A DNA stretch of 32,318 nt from an uncultured Prevotellaceae bacterium (GCA_945828295.1 CALZQV010000009.1:1-32318); one strand, 5' to 3'. Counted from the stretch's first letter, positions 1-8,603 are shown. Notes: generated by a model not told the origin, from the letters alone. Translations and numbers: made by a program.

Positions 1-42
1 GTGCGCCACAAGAATGGCAAGACCCATAAAATAGTTATGTAG
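1..42 (+). CDS. C-terminal tail of an upstream gene (partial)
   Basis: Frame 1 is open from the first base and reads VRHKNGKTHKIVM before a TAG stop, so the window probably opens inside the last codons of a plus-strand gene. The other two forward frames also stay open for only 8-10 codons, so frame 1 is chosen only because it is longest and gives a plausible basic, hydrophilic C-terminus. No function can be inferred from 13 residues. Confidence 0.35.
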   Translation: MRHKNGKTHKIVM

Positions 43-92
43 AGCGGCCCCTCGGTCCCTCTTTCCAAACGACGATATTTAGGCCTGAAATA

Positions 93-202
93 GTCGACGC
101 ATCGTTGAGCCTCCCTCAACGCATCGTCGAGGCTCCGTCAACGCATCGTTGAGCCTCCGTCAACGCATCGTTGATGCTCCGTCAATGCGTCGACGAAATC
201 GG
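93..202. repeat. 22-bp tandem repeat array, locus 1 (4 full units plus a partial fifth)
   Basis: Four consecutive 22-bp units occupy 93-114, 115-136, 137-158 and 159-180, followed by a decayed fifth at 181-202. The unit core reads CAACGCATCGTTGAGCCTCC. Units differ by a few substitutions, with no indels and no spacers. Within and between units the sequence is self-complementary (CGTTGA and TCAACG flank a GCCTCCG loop), so the RNA or single strand could form serial hairpins. The array lies beyond the terminator of the minus-strand TPR gene. The same unit recurs at 17589-17671. Confidence 0.9.
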
Positions 203-227
203 GGGGAGTAAGGACGTAATAAAAGAA

Positions 228-260
228 GTAGGGAGGAAACCTCAAAAGTTTCCTCCCTAC
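228..260 (-). terminator. Rho-independent terminator of the TPR gene
   Basis: A perfect 13-bp inverted repeat (GTAGGGAGGAAAC and GTTTCCTCCCTAC) flanks a 7-nt loop. On the minus strand it is followed by TTCTTTTATT, a T-rich run. It begins 23 nt after the TPR gene's stop codon, so it most likely ends that transcript. Confidence 0.85.
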
Positions 261-283
261 CTCTTATTATATGGTATGCGTTA

Positions 284-1726
284 TTACTTCTTTCCGCCGC
301 TCCAGAAGTCTTCCTCGGCCTTCTGCTTTGCCACGAATGCATCGTAGGCAGCCTTGGCGCGTGCGTTGGCGGCAGCGTTGGCCTGTGCCTCCTTGATGCG
401 ATTAGCCAAGCGGTTTGCGGCACCGCTGACGGTGATATCGGCTTCCGAAGCCTTGTCGCAATATGCGATGGCCTGGTCGTACTGGCCCAGTGCCGTGTTC
501 ACGGCAGCCTTCTGCAGATTGGCGCGGCCGGCCAGGTCGGCGTTGTAGCCAATGGCCTTATCAAGGTAAACGAGGGCACCCGTGTACTGCTTGCTGTTAA
601 TCAGGCTGGTAGCAATAATCAGGCAGATTCGGCCGCGGGTAGCATCGGTCTTACACAGCTCGATGGCTTTCTCGTAATATGTAAGCATGGCCTGCATGTT
701 GCCTTCCTTCTTGCTCAGACTTGCCATACCGATGGCCGACTCGTAGGTGGGTTCGATGGCATAGGCATATTCGGCAGCCTTGTAGTATACTTCGGCATCG
801 TCGCATTCGTTGCTCGAGAGCACCGTCATGGCCGAGCGCAGATAGTTCAGATTATCCTTGTTCTGCTCTACTTTCGGGGTGAAGAGGGCAATCAGCTGGT
901 CGCGATTTGCGGCGCCCGATTCGATAAATGTCTGCTCAATGTAGGCAAGAGGCTGGTCGTAGTCGTTGACAATCTTCATGGCCTTTTCGGGGTCGGTCTC
1001 TTCCTTGGCAAGCTGAAGCATCTTCTCGCACACTTCCTTATTGTTGAGGTAGTCGTTGAGGAACTGCTCGCGGTAATAGTCGTTCGAAGCCTTGTAAAGT
1101 TCATAGCTTACCCGGAATGAGTTGCGGATGTATGCGCCGCTCACCTCGTGGCCACCTTCTTCGTTGATAGCCTTGATGCCTTTGGCATACATGTCGTAGA
1201 TTTTGTTGTAGGTGTATTCAGGGTCAACACCATATCCGCAAAGGTAGTAATAGTCGGCTTTGGCAATCAGTACGTCGCCCTCCGTTGCGCGGCCGCGCTT
1301 TCCTTCAGGAATGCTCGCGTTCAGATACTTGAGGTACTTCATGCGAGTGTCGAACAGATTCATCAGGTCGGCCAGATAAACCTTCTTCTTTTCCACGTCG
1401 GTTTCTGTCTTGATGAGGTTATATAGCATCCAGGCGCCACGGGCATAGAGCGTAACGGTAGCAATGGGGGTATTTTTGATAAGCCACTTCCAGTTGTCGT
1501 ACATCTCGGCCCAGTTTTGGCTGTTATAGTACATCTGCAGCATCGTAACGTATCCACCCACCAGTTTGCTCGGGTCTTCGGCAGGTTCGGTGCCGATGTA
1601 GGCAACGCGATAGCGGACTTCGTCATTTGTCAGGTCGATGCTGGAGTCCAAGTTCTCGTACTGGGCAAATGTAGGTAGCGCCGTAAATGTCAGGGTTAGT
1701 GCAAGTGCAATGTTTCTTATCTTCAT
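284..1726 (-). CDS. secreted TPR-repeat protein
   Basis: A 480-aa protein with a clear signal peptide (about 1-21, ending TFAQ), so it is exported to the periplasm or cell surface. The body is almost entirely helical. Recognisable TPR-like units sit in the second half, for example the stretches with LINSKQYTGALVYLDKAI and ALGQYDQAIAYCDKA around residues 375-425. The C-terminus is an Ala/Lys-rich helix ending WSGGKK. TPR proteins are protein-protein scaffolds; no enzymatic motif is visible and the partner is unknown. The gene has its own promoter (1766-1773) giving an estimated leader of about 36 nt, and its own terminator (228-260), so it looks monocistronic. The start is supported by the signal peptide and the promoter position. 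Confidence 0.85.
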   Translation of the reverse strand: MKIRNIALALTLTFTALPTFAQYENLDSSIDLTNDEVRYRVAYIGTEPAEDPSKLVGGYVTMLQMYYNSQNWAEMYDNWKWLIKNTPIATVTLYARGAWMLYNLIKTETDVEKKKVYLADLMNLFDTRMKYLKYLNASIPEGKRGRATEGDVLIAKADYYYLCGYGVDPEYTYNKIYDMYAKGIKAINEEGGHEVSGAYIRNSFRVSYELYKASNDYYREQFLNDYLNNKEVCEKMLQLAKEETDPEKAMKIVNDYDQPLAYIEQTFIESGAANRDQLIALFTPKVEQNKDNLNYLRSAMTVLSSNECDDAEVYYKAAEYAYAIEPTYESAIGMASLSKKEGNMQAMLTYYEKAIELCKTDATRGRICLIIATSLINSKQYTGALVYLDKAIGYNADLAGRANLQKAAVNTALGQYDQAIAYCDKASEADITVSGAANRLANRIKEAQANAAANARAKAAYDAFVAKQKAEEDFWSGGKK

Positions 1727-1765
1727 CTTTTTGTTAAATTGTTAAAATGTTATTGTTTCTCGTTG

Positions 1766-1773
1766 CAAAAGTA
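1766..1773 (-). promoter_or_regulatory. Bacteroidota -7 promoter element for the TPR gene
   Basis: The minus strand reads TACTTTTG, an exact TAnnTTTG match, 39 nt upstream of the ATG. I see no convincing TTG -33 element. Confidence 0.6.
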
Positions 1774-1837
1774 TAAATAAAATCTTTATTAGGGTAAGAA
1801 TAACCGTTAAATAGGGTTATTTAATATCAAAATATGT

Positions 1838-2029
1838 TTAATAGTGGTCGAAGTGTTGCACTTCGCGCTTGGCATTTGTCTTCTCAAAGTCAACACACAG
1901 ATGCTTTGATTCGGCGACGAATTTCTCGTTCAGGATGTTGCAATGGCATATGATGGGGTTCTCGAACCATTGCATATATTTGCCGTGCTTGCACTCGATG
2001 CAACGCACCATTTCGTTTTTTGACGCCAT
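1838..2029 (-). CDS. small cysteine-rich protein, possible metal-binding knuckle
   Basis: A 63-aa protein of unrecognised family. Five cysteines are spaced CxxC (10, 13), CxC (28, 30) and C45, with His15, His29 and His43 nearby. This resembles a small zinc- or iron-binding module. It has no signal peptide or membrane segment, so it is probably cytoplasmic. Its ATG starts one base after the stop codon of the upstream lipoprotein gene, so the two are almost certainly co-transcribed and translationally coupled. That spacing, and the motif being coherent in this frame only, are the reasons to accept so short an ORF. Metal binding is inferred from spacing alone. Confidence 0.65.
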   Translation of the reverse strand: MASKNEMVRCIECKHGKYMQWFENPIICHCNILNEKFVAESKHLCVDFEKTNAKREVQHFDHY

Positions 2030-2030
2030 A

Positions 2031-2621
2031 TTAGTTGCTGAATGACAGGATTTGGTTAATGTGATTGCGGATGACGAGCGAGTCGTCGGTTAGTAACATG
2101 ATGTCCATCGTGTCCACTCGGTTTACGAGTCCGTACTCCATCTGCTGCTGGCTGCTCAGCAGGATGCGCCCGTTCCACAGCTTCCATCCGTCGTATGCCA
2201 GATTCTTGCTGATGATGACGCCGTCGTCCTTCATGTCGATGGAACCATTCTCTGTATTCCAGGTCTGTGCCAGTTGCGTGACGTTGATGGCCGTCGTCAT
2301 GCTCTCTCCGTCGGCGCTGATGGTGATGGCAAAGCGGTCGGTGTAGTTGCGGATGTCGCCCGTGAGCCTGCCGTCCGTTCCCGTATATGGGTCGGTGCGG
2401 TAGAGTTCAAGCGTGTCGTTGTCGTCGGTAATGAATTGAAGGGCGCTCATTCCTGTGTCGGTTCCTAAGTGGCCCCATAGCGTAGAGTCGTTGACTGTCG
2501 TTACGGTCTCTATGCTGTCGCCCTCGATGTTTTCGATTTTTCCCGTCTGCTCGCGTTTGCAATTACTAAACAGAATCGCGTACGCACATAAAATAATACA
2601 TGGAACGATTCGACTTTTCAT
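2031..2621 (-). CDS. putative lipoprotein of unknown function
   Basis: A 196-aa protein with a short hydrophobic N-terminus ending FSNC (Cys21), followed by KREQ. This is a relaxed lipobox, suggesting lipid anchoring after export. The mature part is rich in Asp, Thr and Ser and looks like an all-beta domain, with no catalytic motif I recognise. It is the first gene of a two-gene operon with the 63-aa cysteine-rich protein. A TAACTTTG promoter element lies at 2664-2671. The lipobox has Asn rather than Gly, Ala or Ser before the Cys, so a plain secreted protein remains possible. Confidence 0.75.
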   Translation of the reverse strand: MKSRIVPCIILCAYAILFSNCKREQTGKIENIEGDSIETVTTVNDSTLWGHLGTDTGMSALQFITDDNDTLELYRTDPYTGTDGRLTGDIRNYTDRFAITISADGESMTTAINVTQLAQTWNTENGSIDMKDDGVIISKNLAYDGWKLWNGRILLSSQQQMEYGLVNRVDTMDIMLLTDDSLVIRNHINQILSFSN

Positions 2622-2663
2622 GTGATGTCAGTGTATGATAACAGTATTACATATATTATAATA

Positions 2664-2671
2664 CAAAGTTA
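2664..2671 (-). promoter_or_regulatory. Bacteroidota -7 promoter element for the lipoprotein operon
   Basis: The minus strand reads TAACTTTG, matching TAnnTTTG, in an AT-rich divergent intergenic region. It predicts a leader of about 39 nt. Confidence 0.6.
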
Positions 2672-2715
2672 CGAAGAAATTGAGGATTTTAAAATATAAA
2701 GTAAAAAATAATTAG

Positions 2716-2723
2716 TACCTTTG
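2716..2723 (+). promoter_or_regulatory. Bacteroidota -7 promoter element for the Na+/Ca2+ exchanger
   Basis: TACCTTTG matches TAnnTTTG 31 bp before the ATG, predicting a leader of about 28 nt. It diverges from the lipoprotein promoter about 45 bp away. Confidence 0.65.
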
Positions 2724-2754
2724 GCCCAAATTACGCAGAATCTTTGGTACAAAA

Positions 2755-3720
2755 ATGGAAATCGTACTTTATTCTTTGGGAGTACTTGTGGGCTTGTGTG
2801 GAATCATCAAGGGTGCCGATTGGCTTGTCGACGGCTCCTCGGCCCTGGCTCGCAAGTTCCGCATTACAGAGATTGTGATAGGCCTCACCATTGTTGCTTT
2901 CGGAACCAGTATGCCTGAGTTCGTCGTCAGCCTGTTTGCAGCCCTGAAGGGCAGTGGCGACATGTCGGTGGGCAACATCATGGGTTCCAATATATTCAAT
3001 TCGCTGGTCATTCTGGGAGCCACGGCATTTGTCAGCACCGTCCCTGTCGGCCGACGAGCGTTGTATGTCGACATTCCCTGGAGCGCCCTTGCAGCCTTCC
3101 TTTGCTGGCTGTTCTGCTTCGATATGTTTTTGTGGCCCAAGTCGGAGAATGCGCTCACGCGTGTCGGTGCTATGGCTTTCCTTTTGGTGTTTGCCGTTTT
3201 TATGTGCTACAACTTCTGGTTGGCCCGTAACAGCCGCCGTGCAATGGAGGTTCAGGAAAGCACGGTGTCGAATACGACCATCTTTTTCCAAATCGTGGGA
3301 GGCCTCATGGCTCTGATTATCGGTGGTCGGGTGATGGTTGACTGCGCATCAAATGTTGCGAGTCTGCTTCACGTTTCGGAGGCCGTCATTGCGCTGACGA
3401 TTGTCGCTGGTGGAACCTCGGCGCCAGAGTTGGTGACAAGCATCATCGCTGCCCGTAAGGGAAAACTGGAGATGGCCATTGGCAATGCAATTGGCTCGAA
3501 TGTCTTCAATGTGTTCTTTGTGTTGGGGCTTGCCGGCATAATCACCCCCATGCACATTCAGAACATTAATCAGGTTGATTTGCTGATGTTTGTGGGAGGC
3601 CCTGTCCTGTTGTGGCTGATGGCCTTCCTCTTCCGCCGCATTAATAGATTGATGGGCGTGGTGCTGATTCTCGTCTACCTGTTTTTTTTGATGTATCTTG
3701 TGCGTCAGGTCACTGCTTGA
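2755..3720 (+). CDS. calcium/sodium antiporter (CaCA family, YrbG/CaxA-like)
   Basis: A 321-aa inner-membrane protein expected to extrude Ca2+ in exchange for Na+. It shows the internal duplication of the CaCA superfamily. The first half has GTSMPEFVVS (about residues 50-59) followed by GNIMGSNIFN (73-82). The second half has GGTSAPELVTS (about 219-229) and GNAIGSNVFN (about 243-252). These alpha-1 and alpha-2 repeats contain the acidic ion-binding residues. About ten hydrophobic segments are present, and the length is normal for bacterial members. The gene has its own promoter. Its last 11 bp overlap the end of the convergent gene at 3710-4132. Ion specificity is inferred from the family. 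Confidence 0.93.
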   Translation: MEIVLYSLGVLVGLCGIIKGADWLVDGSSALARKFRITEIVIGLTIVAFGTSMPEFVVSLFAALKGSGDMSVGNIMGSNIFNSLVILGATAFVSTVPVGRRALYVDIPWSALAAFLCWLFCFDMFLWPKSENALTRVGAMAFLLVFAVFMCYNFWLARNSRRAMEVQESTVSNTTIFFQIVGGLMALIIGGRVMVDCASNVASLLHVSEAVIALTIVAGGTSAPELVTSIIAARKGKLEMAIGNAIGSNVFNVFFVLGLAGIITPMHIQNINQVDLLMFVGGPVLLWLMAFLFRRINRLMGVVLILVYLFFLMYLVRQVTA

Positions 3721-4132
3721 CACTCATCAACACCTTGGCGGGCACCTTTGCCAACTTCTTGTTTACGACTTTCTTCACGACTACGCCACCTTGCAGGTCC
3801 ATCGCGTAGGTGGAGTCGTTTAGCCACGTCAGTTGTATGCTTTGCGTCTCGCTGCCAAGGTCGTTCGACACGCGCAATGTGGCAACATGGTCGTCCTTGA
3901 TGTTGAATGACGTCACCATCCACTTGCCGTACACTCCGCCTCCGCCCAGATAACCATTCATGGGGCCAAACATCTCCATGTTAGGTACGTCGATACTCTC
4001 CTCGTAGAGATCGATGTGTAGTTCCATCCGCTCTTCCTTATTATAAAGATGCAGCTTCCAGGGCTCGGCTGCTTTTGATGCCAGTGTACCCACAAGCAGA
4101 GCGCATAAAATAAGTCTTTTCGTTCTCATCAT
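3710..4132 (-). CDS. small secreted protein of unknown function, probably leaderless mRNA
   Basis: A 140-aa protein with a cleavable signal peptide (about 1-21, ending LASKAAEP). The mature domain of about 115 residues is beta-rich, with a glycine cluster (YLGGGGVYGKW) near its middle. I do not recognise the family. The second Met (4129) is an alternative start; no Met lies further down in the signal peptide. A promoter with both elements (TTG, 20 bp, TAACTTTG) ends only 4 nt before the first ATG, so the transcript probably starts at or next to the start codon. The 3' end overlaps the exchanger gene by 11 bp tail-to-tail. Confidence 0.75.
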   Translation of the reverse strand: MMRTKRLILCALLVGTLASKAAEPWKLHLYNKEERMELHIDLYEESIDVPNMEMFGPMNGYLGGGGVYGKWMVTSFNIKDDHVATLRVSNDLGSETQSIQLTWLNDSTYAMDLQGGVVVKKVVNKKLAKVPAKVLMSVKQ

Positions 4133-4136
4133 GCGA

Positions 4137-4167
4137 CAAAGTTAATGATTAACTTGATATACATCAA
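4137..4167 (-). promoter_or_regulatory. Bacteroidota -33/-7 promoter abutting the start codon
   Basis: The minus strand has TTG (4167-4165), 20 bp, then TAACTTTG (4144-4137). Only TCGC separates the -7 box from the ATG. Using the same geometry as the other promoters here, transcription would begin within about a base of the start codon. Confidence 0.6.
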
Positions 4168-4206
4168 TAATTTTCTTCCACATTTTGCAATCAACTGCCG
4201 TAAAAG

Positions 4207-4236
4207 TTGCTTTTTAAGATATTTTCACTACCTTTG
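4207..4236 (+). promoter_or_regulatory. Bacteroidota -33/-7 promoter of the glycogen operon
   Basis: TTG at 4207-4209, a 19-bp spacer, then TACCTTTG at 4229-4236. The predicted leader to the synthase ATG is about 18 nt. Confidence 0.7.
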
Positions 4237-4257
4237 CGCCAAAATTAAGGCGCTTTA

Positions 4258-5955
4258 ATGGAAAATAATAAGATAATCCCGACATTTATCTTCGAATCGA
4301 GTTGGGAAGTCTGTAATAAAGTAGGAGGCATTTATACTGTCCTCTCTACACGTGCCAAGACACTTCAAGACGCAATGCCGGACCATGTCGTATTTATTGG
4401 TCCCGACTTTTGGAAAGGCAAAGAGAATCCCATGTTTAAGGAAAGTACAAGAATGTGGGCTCCCTGGGTGAAGGCGGCCAATCGCGAGGGTATAAGCGTT
4501 CGCGTTGGGCGTTGGAACATTCCTGGCAACCCATGCGTTATCTTGGTTGATTTCAATCCCTACTTCGTGGCCCGCGATCGCATCTATGCCGAAGCATGGG
4601 CCTCGTATGGTGTTGACTCACTTCACGCCTATGGTGACTACGACGAAGCCTCAATGTTTTCCTATGCGGCTGGTCGGGTAGTGGAGAGCTACTACAATTT
4701 TTACCTTTCGTCCAAAGGTGAGCGAGTAATTTACCAAGCCCACGAGTGGATGACGGGATTAGGTGCTCTCTACGTGCGCAAGCATGTGCCTGCCATCGGT
4801 ACAATCTTTACTACCCATGCGACAAGCATCGGACGTAGCATAGCCGGCAACAATAAGCCTCTTTACGACTATCTCTATGCATATAATGGCAACCAGATGG
4901 CTTATGAGCTAAACATGGAAGCGAAGCATAGCGTGGAACGTCAGACGGCTCATAATGTAGATTGCTTTACTACTGTAAGCGACGTTACCGCCAAGGAGTG
5001 CGAGGAACTTCTCGACCGTCCCTGCGATGTAGTCCTGATGAATGGTTTCGAGAATGACTTTGTGCCTTCGGGCTCGGCTTTCACCTCACGGCGCAAAAAG
5101 GCACGCCAGGCTTTGCTGCGTGTAGCTAATGCGCTCACAGGCATCACGTACCCCGAGGATACGATTATCCTTGCAACGAGCGGACGATATGAATTCAAGA
5201 ATAAGGGAATTGACGTTTTCCTTGAAGCTTTGCACCGCCTCGACTGGCAGGAGCAACTAAAACGCCAGGTTGTGGCCTTTATCGAGGTGCCGGCATGGGT
5301 GGCTGGGCCACGTGCGGATTTGCAGCAGCGACTGGCCACGAATACGGTTTACGACACAGCGTTGCCGATGCCTTTCCTCACGCATAACCTCAATGATGTA
5401 CAAAATGATAAGGTACTCAACAGCCTGCGTTGGTTCAATAAATCGAATCGGCCCGAGGAACGAGTAAAGGTCATCTTTGTGCCTTGTTACCTTGACGGGC
5501 ACGATGGCATATTCAACATGTCATATTATGATGTGCTCATTGGAAATGACCTTAGCGCCTATCCTTCGTATTACGAGCCTTGGGGCTATACGCCGCTCGA
5601 GAGCGTCGCTTTCCACGTGCCTTGCATCACGACGAGCCTCTCTGGCTTTGGTATGTGGGCCAACCAAGTAAAGGCCAAGGCCAAAGGCGCCGAAAACAGT
5701 GACGATGCCGCTAGTACATTGGCCGATGGCGTGGAAGTTATCCATCGCACCGACTATAACTACGCAGAAGTGGCCGATGGCATTGTCCGCGCTGTACTGC
5801 AGTACGCCTCGTGGGATAAAAAACAAGTCGACCAGGCCCGTCACAATGCCGCGTCGCTTGCCCAGCAGGCCCTGTGGAAAAACTTCATTCGCCACTATTA
5901 CGACGCCTATGATATAGCATTGCAGAAGGCAGCATATCGGCTCGAATCAATGTAA
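4258..5955 (+). CDS. glycogen synthase, eukaryotic-type (GT3-like)
   Basis: A 565-aa cytoplasmic glycosyltransferase that should extend alpha-1,4-glucan chains from a nucleotide sugar. The N-terminal donor-binding loop reads [13 protein letters not shown] (residues 17-29), matching the EVANRVGGIYSVL style of fungal and animal glycogen synthases rather than the KTGGLxDV loop of bacterial GlgA. Near residues 436-450 it has [12 protein letters not shown] with the two family glutamates, then LSGFG, again as in yeast Gsy2. It is shorter than the roughly 700-aa eukaryotic enzymes because the C-terminal phosphoregulatory tail is absent. It lies 29 nt upstream of the phosphorylase in one operon. Donor preference (UDP- or ADP-glucose) cannot be read from sequence. 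Confidence 0.92.
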   Translation: MENNKIIPTFIFESSWEVCNKVGGIYTVLSTRAKTLQDAMPDHVVFIGPDFWKGKENPMFKESTRMWAPWVKAANREGISVRVGRWNIPGNPCVILVDFNPYFVARDRIYAEAWASYGVDSLHAYGDYDEASMFSYAAGRVVESYYNFYLSSKGERVIYQAHEWMTGLGALYVRKHVPAIGTIFTTHATSIGRSIAGNNKPLYDYLYAYNGNQMAYELNMEAKHSVERQTAHNVDCFTTVSDVTAKECEELLDRPCDVVLMNGFENDFVPSGSAFTSRRKKARQALLRVANALTGITYPEDTIILATSGRYEFKNKGIDVFLEALHRLDWQEQLKRQVVAFIEVPAWVAGPRADLQQRLATNTVYDTALPMPFLTHNLNDVQNDKVLNSLRWFNKSNRPEERVKVIFVPCYLDGHDGIFNMSYYDVLIGNDLSAYPSYYEPWGYTPLESVAFHVPCITTSLSGFGMWANQVKAKAKGAENSDDAASTLADGVEVIHRTDYNYAEVADGIVRAVLQYASWDKKQVDQARHNAASLAQQALWKNFIRHYYDAYDIALQKAAYRLESM

Positions 5956-5984
5956 ACAAAACATTATCTAATAATTATTATAGT

Positions 5985-8546
5985 ATGAAAATCAAAGCTA
6001 GTAACGCCAATCAGGCTTCATTCCGCCCCATTAGTGCGCGCAGTAACATCCCAACGGAGTTGAAGAAACTCGAGGAGTTGGCACACAATATGTGGTGGGC
6101 CTGGAATCATGACGCACGCAGTCTGTTCCGCAACATCGACGAGAAACTCTTTGACGAGTGCGGCGGCAACCCTGTGATGCTGCTCGAGAAACTCAACTAC
6201 GAGAAGATGAGCCAAATCTCGAAGGACAAGGCAGTGCTCAAGAAAATGGACGACGTGTATGCCCAGTTCCGTGCGTATATGGACGTTAAACCCAACAAGG
6301 AACGTGCCTCTGTTGCCTACCTCTGCATGGAGTATGGCTTAAATCAGGTTCTGAAAATATATTCTGGCGGTTTGGGAATTCTGGCAGGCGACTATTTGAA
6401 AGAGGCCAGTGACTCGAATGTAGATATGGTAGCCGTGGGATTCCTCTATCGTTTTGGTTACTTCACGCAAACACTTGCGATGGACGGCCAGCAGATTGCC
6501 AACTACGAGGCACAGAATTTCGGTTCACTGCCCATCGAACAGCAACTGAACGAAGACGGCACCCCAATGGTTGTCGACGTACCCTATATGGACTACTTCG
6601 TGCACGCATACGTTTGGCGTGTAAACGTCGGACGTATTAAGCTCTATCTGCTTGATACCGACAACGAGCTGAACTCAGAGTTCGACCGTCCCATTACCCA
6701 TGCCCTGTATGGTGGTGACTGGGAAAACCGCTTGAAGCAGGAGATTTTGCTGGGCATCGGTGGCGTGCTCACCCTGAAGAAGCTGGGCATTACCAAGGAT
6801 GTTTATCATTGCAACGAAGGTCATGCTGCCCTCTGCAACGTGCAGCGTCTTGTTGACCTCGTTCAGTCGGGCATGAGCTTCACTCAGGCTCTCGAACTGG
6901 TACGCGCCTCTTCTCTCTACACTGTCCACACTCCCGTGCCTGCCGGTCACGACTATTTCGATGAAGGCCTCTTCTCGAAGTATATGCATGGCTATGCTGG
7001 CCTCTTGGGAATCACTTGGGATGAGTTCATCGGCATGGGCCGTATGAATCCTGATGATCATGGCGAAAAGTTCTGCATGTCAACCTTCGCATGCAATACT
7101 TCACAGGAGGTCAACGGTGTTAGCTGGCTGCACGGAGAAGTATCAAAGAAGATGTTCGCAGGCATTTGGCAGGGCTACTATCCCGAAGAGAGCCACGTAG
7201 GCTATGTCACTAACGGTGTTCATTTCCCCACATGGTGTGCTAACGAGTGGCGCAAGCTCTATCGCAAGCACTTCGATGAGAACCACCTGAACGACCAGTC
7301 GAACGAGAAGATTTGGGAGGCCATCTACAATGTAAGCGACGAGGAAGTATGGGAAACCCGCATGCAGTTGAAAAACAAACTGGTTGACTACATCCGTGAA
7401 CAGTTCCGTGAGAACTGGCTCAAGAATCAGGGCGACCCCAGCCGTGTGGTTAGCTTGATGGATAAAATCAACCCCAATGCTCTGCTCATCGGTTTTGGAC
7501 GTCGTTTCGCAACCTACAAGCGTGCTCACCTGCTGTTTACCGACCTCGACCGTCTGGCCAAGATTGTCAATAACCCCAACTATCCTGTACAGTTCCTCTA
7601 CACAGGTAAGGCACACCCCGCCGATGGTGCCGGTCAGGGCTTGATTAAGCGCATCTATGAGATTTCGCAGCGCCCCGAGTTCCTGGGTAAGATTATCTTC
7701 CTCGAGAACTACGACATGCAGCTTGCCCGTCGTCTTGTTTCGGGCGTCGACATCTGGATGAATACTCCGACACGTCCCCTCGAGGCCAGTGGTACCAGTG
7801 GCGAGAAGGCACTGATGAATGGTGTAATCAACCTCAGCGTAAAGGACGGATGGTGGCTTGAAGGCTATCGTGAAGGTGCTGGATGGGCTCTGACTGAGAA
7901 GCGTACCTATCAGAATCAGGCTTATCAGGACCAGCTCGATGCTGCAACTATCTACTCCCTCCTGGAGAACGAAATCATGCCTCTCTATTATGCTCGTAAC
8001 AAGAAGGGCTATTCTACAGGCTGGGTTCAGGTTATCAAGAACAGCATCGCACGCATCGCTCCTCACTATACGATGAAGCGTCAGCTCGACGACTACTATT
8101 CGAAGTTCTACAATAATCTGCGCGACCGCAGCGCCGCTCTGCGCAAGAATAACTGCCAGCTGGCTAAGGAGATTGCAGAGTGGAAGGAGAATGTAGCCGA
8201 GAAGTGGGATCAGATTCGTGTTGTGTCTGTTGAGAAGCCCGATGCACTTGTTCAGGGTCTGCCTTTGGTCGGCCAGAAGTATCGCATCCGCTTTGTCATT
8301 GATGAGGCTGGACTTGACAATGCTATCGGTCTGGAGCTCGTAACCCTCACCACCGATAAGGAAGGTCAGGACCACATCTACTCCGTAGAGCCCTTCAAGG
8401 TAACTGGTCGTGACGGCAATAACTATGTATTCGAACTCAACCACATTCTCAACAATGCCGGTGGATTCAAGGTAGGCTACCGCATGTTCCCCAAGAACGA
8501 TGCGCTGCCTCACCGTCAGGACTTCTGCTACGTACGCTGGTTGTAA
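5985..8546 (+). CDS. glgP: alpha-glucan (glycogen) phosphorylase with DUF3417 domain
   Basis: An 853-aa cytoplasmic PLP enzyme that releases glucose-1-phosphate from glycogen or maltodextrin. Residues about 15-125 form the DUF3417-type N-terminal domain ([17 protein letters not shown]). The phosphorylase core follows, with [16 protein letters not shown] around 128-143 and [10 protein letters not shown] near residue 310. [14 protein letters not shown] near residues 600-612 contains the Lys expected to carry PLP. A short beta-rich C-terminal extension follows. The length is usual for this subfamily, which differs from E. coli GlgP/MalP. Codon use is strongly biased (GGT, CGT, AAG), suggesting high expression. 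It is second in the operon and ends at the terminator at 8570-8603. Confidence 0.95.
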   Translation: MKIKASNANQASFRPISARSNIPTELKKLEELAHNMWWAWNHDARSLFRNIDEKLFDECGGNPVMLLEKLNYEKMSQISKDKAVLKKMDDVYAQFRAYMDVKPNKERASVAYLCMEYGLNQVLKIYSGGLGILAGDYLKEASDSNVDMVAVGFLYRFGYFTQTLAMDGQQIANYEAQNFGSLPIEQQLNEDGTPMVVDVPYMDYFVHAYVWRVNVGRIKLYLLDTDNELNSEFDRPITHALYGGDWENRLKQEILLGIGGVLTLKKLGITKDVYHCNEGHAALCNVQRLVDLVQSGMSFTQALELVRASSLYTVHTPVPAGHDYFDEGLFSKYMHGYAGLLGITWDEFIGMGRMNPDDHGEKFCMSTFACNTSQEVNGVSWLHGEVSKKMFAGIWQGYYPEESHVGYVTNGVHFPTWCANEWRKLYRKHFDENHLNDQSNEKIWEAIYNVSDEEVWETRMQLKNKLVDYIREQFRENWLKNQGDPSRVVSLMDKINPNALLIGFGRRFATYKRAHLLFTDLDRLAKIVNNPNYPVQFLYTGKAHPADGAGQGLIKRIYEISQRPEFLGKIIFLENYDMQLARRLVSGVDIWMNTPTRPLEASGTSGEKALMNGVINLSVKDGWWLEGYREGAGWALTEKRTYQNQAYQDQLDAATIYSLLENEIMPLYYARNKKGYSTGWVQVIKNSIARIAPHYTMKRQLDDYYSKFYNNLRDRSAALRKNNCQLAKEIAEWKENVAEKWDQIRVVSVEKPDALVQGLPLVGQKYRIRFVIDEAGLDNAIGLELVTLTTDKEGQDHIYSVEPFKVTGRDGNNYVFELNHILNNAGGFKVGYRMFPKNDALPHRQDFCYVRWL

Positions 8547-8569
8547 TCCGATTCAGCACCGTGCAAATA

Positions 8570-8603
8570 ATAGGGTGGAGACCATTCTTGGTTTCCACCC
8601 TAT
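8570..8603. terminator. bidirectional terminator between glgP and dnaG
   Basis: A 14-bp stem (AATAGGGTGGAGACC-side against GGTTTCCACCCTAT, one G-U) closes a 6-nt loop. T-rich sequence follows on both strands (ATTATTTTG on plus, TATTATTTGC on minus). It sits between two converging stop codons. Confidence 0.85.

Noticed and set aside
93-202. Possible CRISPR array
   Set aside because: Units follow each other directly with no unique spacers and no cas genes are present in the window.
160-423. 87-aa minus-strand ORF over the array and the TPR gene end
   Set aside because: It overlaps the terminator and the TPR coding region in another frame; the sequence is low-complexity and Arg/Pro-rich.
7143-8513. 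456-aa ORF antisense to glgP
   Set aside because: glgP carries clear phosphorylase motifs; the long antisense frame follows from its biased codons. No start context or domain is visible.
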